A stretch of 64,000 bases of DNA from CAUZJF01 sp965248605. Lineage in GTDB: Bacteria; Chloroflexota; Dehalococcoidia; Lucifugimonadales; CAUZJF01. Under the pieces are notes generated by a model, which was given only the letters and a program-made list of their open reading frames with translations, was not told the origin of the DNA and did no database searches. Made by a program: the position numbers and the translations under genes. Below are positions 1-8,537 of this stretch, piece by piece. Each line of letters opens with the position of its first letter. Positions within the stretch are counted from its first letter, which is position 1. Location of the stretch: positions 2,294,001 through 2,358,000 of the forward strand of contig CBDFJV010000007.1 in the NCBI GenBank assembly GCA_965248605.1, read 5' to 3'.

Positions 1-1
1 C

Positions 2-550
2 GCCGACGGCATCACCTGGTTCCTGTCCAAGCTTGAGGCCGAGGCCAGGGCTGATCCCCGCTCCGAGCTGCTGTGGTCGGTGCCCACCGCGAGATCCGAC
101 CGGGCCTACAACTGGGGTCAGTCGGCCATCGCCCCAGACGCCGTGGGGAAGATGGTCGCAGAGGGCCTTGAGATACCGTTCTACCTCGAGTACGAGCTGC
201 GTGCCCGTCACCCCGAGGGAGTCCTGGCCCGCCTGAGTCCCTACACGAGATACTTCTGGTCCACTGAGCCGGGCGACGACCAGACCCCGTTCCCCGTCAC
301 GCTCTTCGTCGTGGACACAGAGGAGGTCGAGGCTACCTACGTGCGCACATCGACCCGGATGAGCCGGATGTCACTGCCCATCCTCGTGTCCTGCATACCC
401 GTCCCGTCACGCACGGGGATACTCGGAAAGTCATGGCATCCACTGTGGGCGCAGGAGTCCCCCAGACTGGCACTGTCCGAGCTACGCACCTACCAGTGGA
501 ACTCACTCTACCACCGGATGCGTCACCGTCCTGTAGGGGGGAAGAGATAG
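2..550 (+). CDS. replication-relaxation family protein, C-terminal part (runs off left edge)
   Basis: The frame is open from base 2 and ends at TAG 548-550, so only the last 182 codons are present. The sequence resembles the C-terminal half of replication-relaxation-like proteins found on actinobacterial and Chloroflexota plasmids and prophages: an FYLEYELRAR stretch followed by a tyrosine/arginine-rich RLSPYTRYFW stretch, then a beta-strand segment (VTLFVVDTEEVEATYV). Such proteins are thought to act at the replication origin of mobile elements, but no catalytic residue can be pinned down here. Its position with HTH genes, a toxin-antitoxin pair and a serine recombinase supports an element-borne gene. 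The family call is from recognition of the sequence style. Confidence 0.6.
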   Translation, partial: ADGITWFLSKLEAEARADPRSELLWSVPTARSDRAYNWGQSAIAPDAVGKMVAEGLEIPFYLEYELRARHPEGVLARLSPYTRYFWSTEPGDDQTPFPVTLFVVDTEEVEATYVRTSTRMSRMSLPILVSCIPVPSRTGILGKSWHPLWAQESPRLALSELRTYQWNSLYHRMRHRPVGGKR

Positions 551-1104
551 GGCCGATGCGTCCCCATCTCCCCGTTGTGCTGGCTGGGGGCTGCAAAGTT
601 GCTTCGACGGGGGGCTTTTCGAGGTTCGCCGGTGCCGCAAACCGCCCCAGATGCCCCTGTTTTAGCTACGAAACGGGACGAAAGACCCTCTGACCGGTCA
701 GTGCCGGCAAATGCAACCGAGTGAGAAGTCATGCTAAACTACATCGCCCCTTCCACGACGACCTGTTTGCACTCTTGCAGCCGTTGACGTGTCAGCATGT
801 AGCGAGCAAACAGCTACAGATGGGCCTGTCCGGGGGAGCCGGAGGGTTGATGCGGACAGGATTTGGCGTGTTGGCGACGAATGCGGCCCAGTTTGGTCCA
901 TCGGTTTTGGCGCGAAACGATGTCGGGGTGCGTGACACGATTTTGGGACATGAGTAGGAGCGGACATCCTAGGCCAGCCAGCTGACGCTCTCTGCCACAT
1001 TCGGAGTGTATTGACCGAAATCTGTTAGCAGTACCTGTTAGTGCTGGTTCCACCGAAAAAGGGATGAAATTGCAAAAGCGGGCCACCCCCTGTAGAAGAC
1101 GGAA
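551..1104. other. intergenic region, no gene recognised
   Basis: These 554 bases separate the replication-relaxation gene from the next HTH gene. Open frames here are short, lack ribosome-binding sites and do not resemble proteins. I see no tRNA, no clear inverted repeat and no convincing promoter pair. It may carry the element's origin or regulatory DNA, but nothing visible proves it. Confidence 0.4.
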
Positions 1105-1557
1105 ATGACTCCTGGGAAGCCAAAGAGCAACGGCGGGCCAGCATCGCGGGCCGACGACAATAAGCCCGACCTCAAGTGGGTTGTGGAGTGGCTCGTCGAG
1201 CGGGAGGGACAGCGCCGGACGGCGGCCCTTCTGGGAGTGAACCGGAAGACAGTGGCTCTGGCCCTGCGCCGGGAGCGACTGACGGGCAGGATGACCTTGG
1301 CCGTGCAGCGACTCATGGCCAACCTGGACGACCCCGGATGGGAGAGAACGACGCCACTGGACCGGTTGGAGGCGAGGATGAGGCTGGCGATTGAAGCCGT
1401 GGACGATCTTGCTAGGCTCGTGGAACGTCTGACCCGGCGCGTGGAGACCCTGGAGGCGGCTCGACAACCCGCAGACGACGTGGGAGACCAGACGGCGAAT
1501 GCGCCCGAGTCCGAGGGCCGGGTTCTGCGTCTGTTCAACTGGAGGCGGAGGCGCTAG
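1105..1557 (+). CDS. small HTH-containing protein with C-terminal coiled coil
   Basis: This is a 150-residue protein. Residues about 20-65 have a helix-turn-helix look (a WLVEREGQRRTAALLGVNRK run with an R-T-A-A-L-L-G-V-N core), as in resolvase or transposase-type HTHs. Residues about 85-120 form an Arg/Glu/Leu heptad-like helix, and the C-terminus is very basic (RRRR). It is probably a DNA-binding accessory protein of the mobile element. The following gene is also HTH plus coiled coil and starts 23 bases after this stop, so the two likely share a transcript. No named family is recognised. Confidence 0.55.
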   Translation: MTPGKPKSNGGPASRADDNKPDLKWVVEWLVEREGQRRTAALLGVNRKTVALALRRERLTGRMTLAVQRLMANLDDPGWERTTPLDRLEARMRLAIEAVDDLARLVERLTRRVETLEAARQPADDVGDQTANAPESEGRVLRLFNWRRRR

Positions 1558-1579
1558 CCACGTAGCGAGGAAAAGAGAG

Positions 1580-2023
1580 ATGGATGAGCACGTCCGCTGG
1601 GTGACGAAAGCGGATGCGGCGCGAGAGATGGAGATATCCCTGTCCACCCTCGACCGGAGGATCAGAAGTGGAGAGGTCGAGGTGGTCAGGGAGGGGCGCC
1701 GGGTCTATGTGCGTATGCACGGGCTAGAGTACGTGGGTGACGACGAACTGCTGCGTCGATCCCTTGGTCGGGAGGACAAGCTTCAGCGGACCGTGTGGGA
1801 GCTGGATGGGCGAGCATCGGAGTTGGAGCGGGAGCGAGACGAGGCCAGGGAAGCGGCGTTAGCCAGCAGACAGGCGTAAAAGGAGCTTGAGGAGGCGTAC
1901 CGGAAGGAGACCGCCGCGCACAAGGAGACGAAGGACCTGCTCAACATGATCCGCGTGATCGCCATCGTGCTGTTCGTGCTGCTGGTCGGCAGCGTTCTCG
2001 TGTGGTGGTTTGTGCTGAGATAG
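1580..2023 (+). pseudogene. membrane-anchored HTH/coiled-coil protein split by an in-frame TAA
   Basis: Residues 1-55 hold a MerR/excisionase-like HTH (TKADAAREMEISLSTLDRRI), followed by a Glu/Arg/Ala coiled coil. The frame stops at TAA 1877-1879 after 99 codons. Reading through, the same frame continues without a stop for 47 codons to TAG 2021-2023. That extension carries on the coiled coil (KELEEAYRKETAAHKETKD) and then a single strongly hydrophobic segment (IVLFVLLVGSVLVWWFVL). The parent protein was therefore probably HTH, coiled coil, then membrane anchor. A GGAG-like site (aaaagagag) precedes ATG 1580. The stop either inactivates the anchor or leaves a soluble truncated regulator. Confidence 0.6.
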
Positions 2024-2429
2024 GGGCGCCGCCGCCAGCCCGGACCTCCGGTTCTTCCAACCCCATCCGCCTCTCTTACGCGTCGATGTTCCACTTTCCC
2101 CAATCCGTAGCTGCCGATGCCCCATCACGCAGTCCAAAGTCCATGTTCCAATCACGTCCGCGAACGCCACTGCCATTTTGTCCACTTTCGTAGCTGCGAC
2201 TGTCCAGTAGGGGTGGAACGAGTACCGGAATCAAATTGCTCGCTCCGATTTAGCAGGATGCCCCGTTCACCCCGATTCCAGCTACGGAATCGCCCGAACT
2301 GCGACTTGGTGTCCCATGCGATCTCCTGTACACGGGTATTACACCGCCAGCGACCCCTGGGATCTCGCGCCTTCTGAGGGGGGCCTGTGCGCGTGAGCCC
2401 TACCCGGTCCGTTGCCGTTCTCCAGGCGC
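2024..2429. other. intergenic region, nothing recognised
   Basis: This stretch of about 400 bases is less GC-rich than its neighbours and shows no protein-like frame or RNA-gene shape. It ends at the promoter of the toxin-antitoxin pair. Confidence 0.35.
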
Positions 2430-2458
2430 TTGCGCTGGAGTCACTAACTCACTACAAT
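2430..2458 (+). promoter_or_regulatory. sigma70-type promoter of the DUF7662/PIN operon
   Basis: The -35 is TTGCGC (2430-2435) and the -10 is TACAAT (2453-2458), separated by exactly 17 bases. The first start codon is ATG 2513, preceded by a strong AAGGAGG site. This gives a 5' leader of about 47 bases. Confidence 0.6.
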
Positions 2459-2512
2459 GTATCTGGACATCTACCCTCCGGCTAGGGCAAGCTGAGACGA
2501 AGGAGGCACGAC

Positions 2513-2917
2513 ATGGCCGTAGACCAGAAGGACAAGTACAGAGAAATGGTGATCCGTGGCAAGTACCAGAGACTGTACACGTACCTGAGCAGTCTTCAGG
2601 TGCAGGAGTGGAGGACCTCCTTCAACGAGGTCGAGGCGGTCATCGGATTCGAGCTGCCTCCGTCCGCACGGCTGCACCGGCCCTGGTGGGGAAATCAGAG
2701 AGGCGGCAATGGCCACAGCCACGCCCTTGCCTGGAGCGTCGCCGGCTGGGAGACGGCGGAGGTCGATATGGATGGCGAGATGCTGCTGTTCCGGCGAACG
2801 CACCCGAAGCCCATACCCAGGCTTTCTCTCGACGAAGCGTGGCCCGTCCACCCCACCGCGGTGTGGCCGGAAGGTCTGAGCCTCAGACGTGAGGACCTCT
2901 ACGAGGAGAGGGTTTAG
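2513..2917 (+). CDS. DUF7662-like protein, probable antitoxin partner of the PIN toxin
   Basis: This 134-residue protein has the DUF7662-like pattern: KYQRLYTYLSSL near the N-terminus, a W-F/V-I-G-F-E-L-P-PSAR segment, then RPWWGN and a GH-AWSVAGWETAEVD segment. These domains often bind nucleic acid and occur beside restriction or toxin genes. Its stop lies 7 bases before the PIN-domain gene, so the two are almost certainly co-transcribed from the promoter at 2430. The antitoxin role is inferred from the neighbour. The ribosome-binding site AAGGAGG supports ATG 2513. Confidence 0.6.
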   Translation: MAVDQKDKYREMVIRGKYQRLYTYLSSLQVQEWRTSFNEVEAVIGFELPPSARLHRPWWGNQRGGNGHSHALAWSVAGWETAEVDMDGEMLLFRRTHPKPIPRLSLDEAWPVHPTAVWPEGLSLRREDLYEERV

Positions 2918-2924
2918 TCCCGCC

Positions 2925-3347
2925 ATGTTCATAGACACCAACGTGCTGGTGAAGTCCCGTATCCCCAGCGCGCCGGACCACGACGCGGCTCGGGCGAGCC
3001 TGGAGCGTGCTTTTCGAGACCCTGAACCGCTAAAGATCAGCCGTCAGGTGATACGAGAGTACCTGGCCGTCGTCACTCGACCGCAGACCTGGCCAGTGGC
3101 CATCACCCGTGAGGATGCCCTGAATGACGTGAGCAGGCTGATAGGCAGCTTCGAGATACTCGAGGACGGTCCCGTGGTGACCGAATCGCTCGTGGGGCTG
3201 TGTCGAGAGATTCCCGCGGGGGGACGGCAGATTCACGACGCCAACATCGTCGCAACCATGCTGGCGCATGGGGAGCGCAGGCTATTGACGTTCAACTCCG
3301 CAGACTTTCGCCGTTACGGTGACCGCATCGAACTGGTGGACAGATAG
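2925..3347 (+). CDS. PIN-domain ribonuclease, VapC-like toxin
   Basis: This 140-residue single PIN domain carries the expected acidic residues: Asp in MFIDTNVLV at the N-terminus, Glu in VIREYLAVV, Asp in IHDANIVATM, and the late Asp in FNSADFRRYG. PIN toxins are Mg2+-dependent RNases that cut tRNA or rRNA. ATG 2925 is chosen because the PIN fold begins directly with F-I-D-T-N. The gene follows the DUF7662-like gene with a 7-base gap. All four metal-binding positions are present, so it should be active. Confidence 0.85.
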   Translation: MFIDTNVLVKSRIPSAPDHDAARASLERAFRDPEPLKISRQVIREYLAVVTRPQTWPVAITREDALNDVSRLIGSFEILEDGPVVTESLVGLCREIPAGGRQIHDANIVATMLAHGERRLLTFNSADFRRYGDRIELVDR

Positions 3348-3983
3348 TTGAGTGTGAAGAAACATCCACAATCAGCCAGAAGCTACAGTGTCCCCAGCAG
3401 GTTTGGTGCGGTGATACACAAGCGGGGAACCGTGCCGGTAGTTTGTTGCCTGCACGCCATCGTTGTGGGGTTAGGCAGCTACGCCGCCGCTTTCGCCACA
3501 TTGATGCTGGCCTTTCTCTTGTTGACCGCCTGCTCTCCCTCGCCAAACGGAGACAACAGTCCAACAGACAGCATGGTCTCCTCTCCTCCTCAGGGCTCTT
3601 CAACAGGGCGAGAGCTGTTCATCGCGAACTGTGCTGTGTGTCATGGAGTCGCTGCCGAAGGTCAGCCCGACTGGCATATCAAAAAGGCTGACGGCACGCT
3701 TCCAGCGCCACCGCTCAACGGCGACGGCCACACGTGGCACCATTCAGACGGTCTCCTGTATCGAATCGTCAGCAAGGGCGGGAAGCTACTGGAAGACCCG
3801 AGCTATCCGAGCTTCAAGAGCGGTATGCCTGCATTTGGGGACCAGCTCAGCCACGAAGAGATTGTCGAGGTGCTCAACTACGTCAAGAGCCTTTGGGGAG
3901 ACAAGACCAGTCGAGGACTGTCTATTCGGGAGTCTCAGGCGTTGGCCAGTGAGCAGGACCCGTTGCCCCCGGGGAGGGAGTAA
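3348..3983 (+). CDS. c-type cytochrome lipoprotein
   Basis: An N-terminal hydrophobic segment ends in a lipobox (LLTAC), followed by a Ser/Pro-rich linker. A single class I cytochrome c domain comes next, with haem-binding CAVCH and a later Met ligand in KSGMPAFGDQL. It should be an outer-face, lipid-anchored electron carrier. The 5' end is unsure: TTG 3348 abuts the PIN gene and has no ribosome-binding site, while GTG 3411, in the same frame, puts the signal peptide closer to the start. A respiratory cytochrome is unusual cargo between a toxin-antitoxin pair and a recombinase. Confidence 0.8.
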   Translation: MSVKKHPQSARSYSVPSRFGAVIHKRGTVPVVCCLHAIVVGLGSYAAAFATLMLAFLLLTACSPSPNGDNSPTDSMVSSPPQGSSTGRELFIANCAVCHGVAAEGQPDWHIKKADGTLPAPPLNGDGHTWHHSDGLLYRIVSKGGKLLEDPSYPSFKSGMPAFGDQLSHEEIVEVLNYVKSLWGDKTSRGLSIRESQALASEQDPLPPGRE

Positions 3984-4068
3984 GCCAAGCATCTTGGACA
4001 GGTATGCCATTGTCTGGGGCACATTTCGAATCTCTTGACGATTAACCAATCCACTCAAGGAGGACAGC

Positions 4069-5649
4069 ATGAATAAGAAGCACCTACAGCCGCTCACGCC
4101 GGCGGCGTTCTACGCCAGGGTATCCAGCGACCGGCAGGACGTGGACCTGTCCGTGTCCGCCCAGCTCAGGGCGCTCAAGGACTACGCCAGGGCCAACGGC
4201 TACTCCGTAGCCCGCCAATACGTGGACGAGGCCGAGAGCGGCCGCGTCGCCGACCGGCCACAGTTCAGGGAGATGATCGAGGAGGGCAGCAAGCCCAACG
4301 CTCCCTTCGAGGTCATCTTGGTCTGGAAATTCAGCCGCTTCACCAGGAAGCGAGAGCACGCTGTCGCCTTCAAGTCCATGCTGCGGCGCAAGGGCATCAG
4401 GGTAGTCTCCATCACCGAGCACGCCGACGACTCCCCCACCGGCAAGCTCATGGAGGCCATCATCGAGTCCGTGGACGAATTTTACAGCGAAAATCTTGCC
4501 GAAGACGTTACGAGGGGAATGAGGGAGGCCGCTTCGAGAGGCTTCTTCCTCGGCTCCAAGGCCCCCTTCGGCTACAGGCGGGTGAAGGTCAGCGACGGGA
4601 TGAAGGAGCGTCCCACGCTGGAAGTTGACCCCGCCACCGCTCCGGTGGTGAAGGAGATATTCGAGAGTTCGCTCAGCGGCTACGGCCTCAAGGAGATATG
4701 CAGGACCCTGAACGACCGGGGCATCACCAACAGGGGAAAGCGCTGGTACAAGGGAGGACTCCACTACCTGCTGACCAACGAAGCCTACACCGGAACCGCC
4801 GTCTGGGGCAGAACCACCAAGGTAGAGAAGGCCCAGGACCCGGTGCGAGTGGAGGGAGCATGGCCCGCGCTGGTGCCGAGGGAGCTGTTCGACGCCGTGC
4901 AGCAGGCGATGCGGGACCGTGCCCCGAAGGTGCAGAGGCCCGGTAGAGTGGGTAGCAAGTTCCTGCTGAGCGGCTTGCTCAAGTGCGGGGTGTGCGGCAG
5001 GCCCTACAGTGGCCAGGGGGCCAAGAGCGGCCAGTTCGCCTACTACGTCTGCGGGACATTGTTCCGGGAGGGAGCGGGGACGTGCAGCGCCCGCTACCTG
5101 AACGCCCCCAGGGTGGAGGACTTCATTGTTGAGAAGATACGGGAGCGAATCCTCACCGAGGAGACCATCGTGGAGCTGGTGACGCTGGTGGCGGAAGAGA
5201 TCGACGCAATGGCCGGTGAGCTGTCCGGCAGGCTGGAGGTCATCGAGGCCGAGCTAAGGGACGTGAGGAAGCGTCTTGAGCGGCTCTACGAGGCCCTTGA
5301 AACGAGCGAGTTGACGTTGGAGGTCCTGTCGCCCCGAATCTTCTCGCTGAGGCACCGTGAGGAGCAACTGGAGGCTGCGAGAGAGGACGCCGAGACCCAG
5401 CTTGAGCAGCGGAGGGTTGAGCTTCCGACCACCGAGGAGATCAAGGGGTACGTGGCGGACTTCCGGGAGTTCTTGCAAGAGGGGACGTTCCCCGAGCGGA
5501 AGGCACTCATCCGCAACTTCGTGGAGGGCATCGAGGTGGTGGGAGACGAGGCGACGCTGACGTACACCGTTCCCATGCCAAAGGACGGTGTGAAGCGGGA
5601 ATCGGCCTCGGTTCTTGATTTCGTCCAGTCCGGCCCACCAGATACATAG
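4069..5649 (+). CDS. large serine recombinase (integrase of the mobile element)
   Basis: This 526-residue protein has the full large-serine-recombinase order. The N-terminal resolvase domain has its catalytic Ser in FYARVSSDRQ and Arg in the KFSRFTRKR helix. The central recombinase domain follows (GFFLGSKAPFGYRR, WYKGGLHYLLTNEAYTG), then a zinc ribbon (CGVCGRPY, CGTLF) and a long C-terminal coiled coil (about residues 380-480). It starts at ATG 4069 after AAGGAGG. These enzymes integrate phages or ICEs at attB/attP without host factors. Lying at the end of the element-like genes, it marks that end, with chromosomal genes resuming about 550 bases downstream. Confidence 0.92.
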   Translation: MNKKHLQPLTPAAFYARVSSDRQDVDLSVSAQLRALKDYARANGYSVARQYVDEAESGRVADRPQFREMIEEGSKPNAPFEVILVWKFSRFTRKREHAVAFKSMLRRKGIRVVSITEHADDSPTGKLMEAIIESVDEFYSENLAEDVTRGMREAASRGFFLGSKAPFGYRRVKVSDGMKERPTLEVDPATAPVVKEIFESSLSGYGLKEICRTLNDRGITNRGKRWYKGGLHYLLTNEAYTGTAVWGRTTKVEKAQDPVRVEGAWPALVPRELFDAVQQAMRDRAPKVQRPGRVGSKFLLSGLLKCGVCGRPYSGQGAKSGQFAYYVCGTLFREGAGTCSARYLNAPRVEDFIVEKIRERILTEETIVELVTLVAEEIDAMAGELSGRLEVIEAELRDVRKRLERLYEALETSELTLEVLSPRIFSLRHREEQLEAAREDAETQLEQRRVELPTTEEIKGYVADFREFLQEGTFPERKALIRNFVEGIEVVGDEATLTYTVPMPKDGVKRESASVLDFVQSGPPDT

Positions 5650-6207
5650 CTGTCAGGCGTGTCGAGGCAGCCAGTATCGATCAACCGAGCTAGCGGGCCA
5701 CCAGTAGTAAGTCACGCATGTTTTGCTTATCGTCCTGGGAAGCGAAGCGACAGTCCGTCTCCCCCTTTGAGGAAAGGGGGGTTTAGGTGGGATTTGCTTG
5801 CTTACGGCGGAACCTTCCCCACATCTGCGTGCGGAGGCGCCGAGCCTTCTCTTTCAGCTTGCCGTTATATCTAATCACCGTGGGGTTGAAATCCCCCCAA
5901 CCCCCCTTTCAAAAGGGGGGACAGAGCTGGCCCCTAAGTCCATTCTGACAAAGCTGCTGTAACCGGTTGTATAGCGAGGATCCCATGGCCCCACATATCA
6001 TCTTACGCGTGACTCACGACTAGTTCTGATAGCAAACCGGCGGCGCACGCGCTCTTCGAATCGGACCCCATGGCCGTGTCGTCGCGATGACTCCGTGTCG
6101 ATAGAGTCGATAGACAGGTACGCGCCGCACTTGCCAGGTTTGATCCGAGGCATGGCTCAGGGAGCCGGGTTATCCGAGAGGAGCCCTATCGAAACTGAGG
6201 AGCGTTG
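5650..6207. other. intergenic region downstream of the integrase; probable element boundary
   Basis: There is no gene in these 558 bases. A large serine integrase usually sits near its own att site, so the att core is likely here, but the other end of the element is not in the window and no core can be named. A dispersed C-rich repeat occupies 5851-5927. A looser related C-tract/G-tract inverted sequence lies at about 5760-5790. Confidence 0.4.
5851..5927 (-). repeat. dispersed intergenic repeat, copy 1
   Basis: Read on the minus strand, this matches 40861-40934 over about 75 bases with a few differences, including a C6-T/A-G6 hairpin, a GGGGGGATTT run, and a shared tail around ATTAGATA and GCAAGCTGAA. 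The two copies lie in opposite orientation in intergenic DNA. No transposase is nearby, so it may be a small non-autonomous or REP-like repeat. Confidence 0.7.
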
Positions 6208-7254
6208 ATGCGAACCCAATCGATCCCCCATCGATGGCGGAAAGAGGCAGGCGCCCGGTTGGAAGGCTCACGCCCTCTCGATAGCTGGAAGATCCAGGCA
6301 CCATGCATCGTGCGCGATCCCTCCGGGGGCTTCCGCCTCTTCTACACTGCCGTCGGGCCGGCGAAACCGTACGCAACATGCCAGGGGTACATTCTGAGCG
6401 CGGTCTCTGACGACGGGCTGGTCTTTCGCAAGGAGCCCGGCATTCGGCTGGCCCCGCAGCCCTCGTTGCGCCATGTCTCTCTCCGGGTACTCGCGCCGAC
6501 TGTCACGCGGTGGGGCGAGGACCGCTGGAGGATGTACTTCGAAGCGCGCGGGCCAGCCAATAGTCCGACCGTCATCTGCAGCGCTACCTCCTCCGACATG
6601 CTGCGCTGGGAGCTCGATGACGGTATCCGGCTGCAGAGCCCCGGCGGCCTTGGAGGTCCCCGTTATCTTCCCCTGCCTGACGGCGGCGGACGGCTGTATT
6701 GTTTTGGCTCGGAGTTCAACCGGAGTGGCGAGCGAGTCTCCCAGCGCGTGATCAGCGCCATAACATCCGACGGCCTCCGGTTCGAGTTCGAGTCGGGTTA
6801 TCGCATGCTGGACAAGCAATCGGACTACGACACGGTGGGCATTACGGCCGCCGAGGTGGTCCCGCCTGCCGTCGACGGGGCCCGCTGGACGATGGTCTAC
6901 TCGGCCTGGCAGGACGTACCCCCCGGAACCGTCGTGCCACTTCATCCGAGCCATGACCCTAACGCCGAAGAGAGCGGACGCAGCGAAGATTTTGCCGCTG
7001 CATCGATCGCCGCGGACATGGCGGGATATCGATCACGGATTTTCGTCGCCCACTCAACTGACGGCCTGGTATGGGACGAAGGCGAGTGCGTAATCGACGG
7101 CGGCGGACACGGGGCGGACGGCATCGATGCGGTCCACGCGGAGGACATGTCCGTGATCGAGGTCGCCGAGGGCACCTATCGGATGTACTACGCTGCCTGC
7201 GATAAGCACGGGAGCTGGCGAATTGCCAGTGCCGTGACTGTGGCTACAGACTGA
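6208..7254 (+). CDS. glycoside hydrolase-like five-bladed beta-propeller protein
   Basis: This 348-residue protein contains repeated propeller-blade signatures: APCIVRDPSGGFRLFYTA, a G-Y-I-L-S-A-V-S-D-D-G turn, RWRMYFEARG, a further SDGL turn, and a final TYRMYYAA blade. This pattern is shared by GH43, GH32 and GH130-type enzymes. Substrate and catalytic acids cannot be assigned by eye. There is no signal peptide, so it is probably cytoplasmic. ATG 6208 follows a GAGG site; a TTG three bases upstream is in the same frame. Confidence 0.55.
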   Translation: MRTQSIPHRWRKEAGARLEGSRPLDSWKIQAPCIVRDPSGGFRLFYTAVGPAKPYATCQGYILSAVSDDGLVFRKEPGIRLAPQPSLRHVSLRVLAPTVTRWGEDRWRMYFEARGPANSPTVICSATSSDMLRWELDDGIRLQSPGGLGGPRYLPLPDGGGRLYCFGSEFNRSGERVSQRVISAITSDGLRFEFESGYRMLDKQSDYDTVGITAAEVVPPAVDGARWTMVYSAWQDVPPGTVVPLHPSHDPNAEESGRSEDFAAASIAADMAGYRSRIFVAHSTDGLVWDEGECVIDGGGHGADGIDAVHAEDMSVIEVAEGTYRMYYAACDKHGSWRIASAVTVATD

Positions 7255-7403
7255 TTCAAGCTGGACTGCCCTAGCTACGGAAGCGCGGCGGCAGGGCCTG
7301 ACAAAGCCTAATCGACCGGAAGCACCTTCTGTTGGTAACTGCGTTAGAAAGCAAACAGAGGCTGCTATTAGAGACGAATGCCAAGGAAAAAGAGGAGTCA
7401 TGG

Positions 7404-8537
7404 ATGGCTCAAGATTCTCCACTTCAGACGATAGCTAAGGAAGAACTCACGCCTATCGTCCGAAAGGCTCTGGATAACGAGACCGTTGAAGTTACCGAAT
7501 GGCAGTTCCAATTACTTCAAGGTGGCACAGTAGGCGAAGTCTATCTCCTCGAAGGAAAAGCTCGCTCTGATTCCGCCGACTTACCGGCTGACAACCGAAA
7601 TGCGACAGTACCTTGGTCGCTCATTCTGAAGATTCAGCGGCAATGGAGGCGGAGCGGCGATCCTGAATGCTGGAAACGCGAGAAGATGCTCTACCAATCC
7701 GACTTGTTTGATGCACTGCCCGATAGTCTGAGAGTACCCCTTTGTTTTGGTATCTCCGAAAGGGATCAGGACGAAATCTGGCTCTGGTTGGAGGAAGCTG
7801 CCGGAAAAACCGGTACACGAATGTCGTTAGATGAATACTGCTTAGCTGCTCGCCATCTCGCTCACTATCAAGGCCAGTTCTTGGTCGGGGAGTCTCTCCC
7901 TCAGCATCCGTGGTTAAGTACACGTCGTTGGCTTGTGAACACGGTCGCGAACTGGGGAACAGGAGCATTGCCCTGGCTCCAGAGCGTTCGAACAACGTCT
8001 CAGTCAGACCGCTTCTTCACTCCGGACATGGTCGACGCCACTTTGCAGCTCTGGGCGGACCGGGACGGGTTCCTCGACGTGGTGGACAGCCTACCCCGCG
8101 TGGTCTGTCACCGCGACTATAACGCGGGGAATCTGTTCATACGAGAGGATGCTGGTGGAGATGGTCAGACCACAGTGATCGACTGGGACTGTGCGGGTCC
8201 GGGACCGATTGGTGAGGACATCGCGGACATGGTTGGAGAAGCGCTTGTTTTCTATGACTTTGATCTAGATCAAGCGGAAGAATTAAAGGAATCGGTCCTT
8301 TCGAGTTACTTCGTCGGGTTAAGGGAGTCAGGTTGGCCGGGCGATCAGCGGCTCCTTCGACTGAGCTATGGTATACACTCATCTCTTCAATGGTGCTTTC
8401 GGGTCGCATGCCGCGCTCGGGATACGGACGACAAAGAGGCGAAGGAACGATACGCGGAGATACAACGCTTTATGCTAGCCTTGGCGAACGAGGCACGAGA
8501 AGGAGCTCACATAGTTGAACCCCATGCGCTGGTATAA
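7404..8537 (+). CDS. aminoglycoside phosphotransferase (APH)-type kinase
   Basis: The protein is 377 residues from ATG 7404, which has GGAG six bases upstream. It carries the APH/choline-kinase catalytic signatures: the Brenner loop VCHRDYNAGNLF and the metal-binding IDWDCAGPGP, followed by a conserved Asp-rich IGEDIADMVGEAL. The family phosphorylates hydroxyls of small molecules; nothing here points to drug resistance. Codon use is more AT-rich than in the flanking genes, suggesting transfer. Its stop overlaps the start of the PHP gene by about 20 bases, implying translational coupling. Confidence 0.8.
   Translation: MAQDSPLQTIAKEELTPIVRKALDNETVEVTEWQFQLLQGGTVGEVYLLEGKARSDSADLPADNRNATVPWSLILKIQRQWRRSGDPECWKREKMLYQSDLFDALPDSLRVPLCFGISERDQDEIWLWLEEAAGKTGTRMSLDEYCLAARHLAHYQGQFLVGESLPQHPWLSTRRWLVNTVANWGTGALPWLQSVRTTSQSDRFFTPDMVDATLQLWADRDGFLDVVDSLPRVVCHRDYNAGNLFIREDAGGDGQTTVIDWDCAGPGPIGEDIADMVGEALVFYDFDLDQAEELKESVLSSYFVGLRESGWPGDQRLLRLSYGIHSSLQWCFRVACRARDTDDKEAKERYAEIQRFMLALANEAREGAHIVEPHALV

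Noticed and set aside
814..1647. 277-codon minus-strand frame opposite the first HTH gene
   Set aside because: It crosses an intergenic region and an HTH gene in antisense, and its sequence is low-complexity.
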